A stretch of 9,417 nucleotides of DNA. Source: DALYJJ01 sp031969915 (GTDB taxonomy: Bacteria > Acidobacteriota > Terriglobia > Bryobacterales > Bryobacteraceae). Shown here one piece after another: positions 6,185 through 9,417 of the stretch (its first letter is position 1; the number at the start of each line of letters is the position of its first letter). The notes beneath the pieces are model-generated. The model did no database searches, was not told the origin of the DNA, and worked only from the letters and a program-made list of their open reading frames with translations. Position numbers and translations under genes: made by a program. The stretch spans positions 1 to 9,417 of the forward strand of contig DALYJJ010000200.1 of the NCBI GenBank assembly GCA_031969915.1. The letters run 5' to 3'.

Positions 6185-6189
6185 CCCTC
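6185..6189 (-). promoter_or_regulatory. Ribosome binding site that decides the start at 6177
   Basis: GAGGG on the minus strand overlaps the TGA stop of the upstream paralog (6190-6188) and lies 7 bases before the ATG at 6177. It favours that ATG over the longer in-frame start at 6276, which would overlap the upstream gene by about 90 bases and bury the signal peptide. Confidence 0.65.
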
Positions 6190-6664
6190 AAGCGCCCTTC
6201 CGCTGGGAGGCGCTGCGGCCATCGGCAGTTGCAATGGCAGCGACGACGTCGCGGTGTGCGGAGTAGACCTCCTCAAGCAAAGCTGTCAACCTGGACCGAT
6301 ACTCCGGATGACGAATGTAGCTTCGATTCGCGGCCACGCTTGCAATCAGCGAGGAGAGCGAATCAGCGATAGGCGCCACTTCGCGGCGGACCTGATCTGC
6401 GGCCGCACGCTCAAAGGTAGCGAGCGGGAGGCGTTCCAGCGTATCGAGCGCGGCGCCGATGCGATGGATCGAAGATTCGATCTGGTTCAAACGCAGAGCC
6501 TGCGATTCCCAGGAGATGTTCAGCAGGTCATTGGCGAGTGTGCCCAGTTCGACGGCGGCACGGCGGGCCTTGGCCTTCTCGGCGCCAATGCTGTCCCAGT
6601 TAGCGGCAGCGGGAAGGCACAGGAATGTCACGGCGCACAGGGTGCGCAAGGTATTTCGGATCAC
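6188..6664 (-). CDS. Small exported helical protein of unknown function, first of a paralogous pair
   Basis: 158 residues with a GTG start at 6664. AGAGGA at 6675-6670, 5 bases ahead, supports this start. The signal peptide runs through residues 1-21, with a good cleavage site Ala19-Ala-Ala21 before Asn22. The mature part is Ala/Leu/Arg-rich and predicted helical throughout, with the motif WxSxAxxL (Trp52), IGxAL (69-73), SLIA (105-108) and an NR pair (113-114) shared with the next gene. No catalytic motif, membrane segment or known fold signature is visible after the signal. It lies 167 bases downstream of gyrA, probably under its own promoter, although read-through from gyrA is possible. 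The mature protein has no cysteine. I do not recognise the family; a lineage-specific periplasmic helical-bundle protein is the most that can be said. Confidence 0.8.
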   Translation of the reverse strand: MIRNTLRTLCAVTFLCLPAAANWDSIGAEKAKARRAAVELGTLANDLLNISWESQALRLNQIESSIHRIGAALDTLERLPLATFERAAADQVRREVAPIADSLSSLIASVAANRSYIRHPEYRSRLTALLEEVYSAHRDVVAAIATADGRSASQRKGA

Positions 6665-6831
6665 AGTTGTCCTCTCGATTGGTGTTCCCAGATCGGCGGC
6701 CCGGACCAGCGTCAGTGTTGGGTGCGGGACGTCGTCACACCTAAAGAGATGGCGGACGAGAGCATTACGTTGCTTTAATCTTCCGATATTCGAACAGGAC
6801 GATTTCGGGTACGGGAGGCGCCAAAGGCCAG
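6665..6831. other. Gap between gyrA and the small secreted pair; no clear promoter
   Basis: 167 bases with no gene. It must hold the end of the gyrA transcript and probably the promoter of the small secreted pair, but I see no good -10/-35 set and no strong terminator hairpin. An imperfect palindrome, TTCnnATATnnGAA, is at 6781-6794. The ribosome site of the downstream gene is at 6670-6675. Confidence 0.4.

Positions 6832-9417
<2,586 letters not shown>

Noticed and set aside
6178..6276. Longer start (6276) for the second small secreted protein
   Set aside because: It would overlap the upstream gene by about 90 bases and put 33 unlikely residues before a good signal peptide; a ribosome site fits the ATG at 6177.
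6077..6778. 233-codon open frame on the plus strand
   Set aside because: Covers both small secreted genes in antisense. The minus-strand genes have signal peptides, ribosome sites and shared motifs, so they are the real ones.
6781..6796. LexA/SOS-like box near the palindrome
   Set aside because: The CGAAC half is present, but the second half (GATTTC) does not match GTTC, so it is not a credible LexA site.

Overview
The window looks like chromosomal DNA of a GC-rich Gram-negative soil bacterium, most likely an Acidobacterium of the Solibacter/Bryobacter type. This is inferred from the gene mix, not from a marker search. The mix is a PknB-type Ser/Thr kinase, a Tat-exported Gfo/Idh/MocA oxidoreductase, an enolase-superfamily enzyme with a twin-arginine signal, and an ordinary GyrA. 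Seven coding regions fill nearly the whole window. No tRNA, rRNA, insertion sequence, CRISPR array or phage gene was seen. The longest gap without a gene is about 167 bases (6665-6831).

Left end (1-935): the catalytic domain of a Ser/Thr protein kinase on the minus strand, cut by the window edge. It is divergent from the first oxidoreductase. The 80-base divergent spacer holds a TATAAT box and a perfect 10-bp direct repeat.

Centre left (936-3531, plus strand): two tandem paralogous Gfo/Idh/MocA oxidoreductases in one operon. The first has a textbook Tat signal and a changed EKP motif (QKP). The second starts exactly where the mature part of the first begins, has no signal and keeps EKP.

Centre right (3553-5635, minus strand, convergent to the oxidoreductases): a sulfur transferase of the LarE family (nickel-pincer nucleotide cofactor synthesis) followed 10 bases later by an enolase-superfamily, acid-sugar-dehydratase-like protein with an export signal. 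larE appears to be read from a TATAAT promoter that would make a leaderless mRNA.

Right part (5710-9417, minus strand): gyrA, open through the right edge, then two small tandem secreted helical proteins that are paralogs of each other and that I cannot assign to a known family.

Taken together, the middle of the window suggests sugar or sugar-acid conversion partly outside the cytoplasm (exported oxidoreductase and exported dehydratase-like enzyme, plus a cytosolic oxidoreductase twin). LarE links it, speculatively, to alpha-hydroxyacid racemase or epimerase chemistry. The most unusual items are the exported/cytosolic oxidoreductase pair, the three-cysteine LarE with a leaderless promoter, the uncharacterised pair of small secreted paralogs, and GyrA with glycine at the quinolone-contact serine position.
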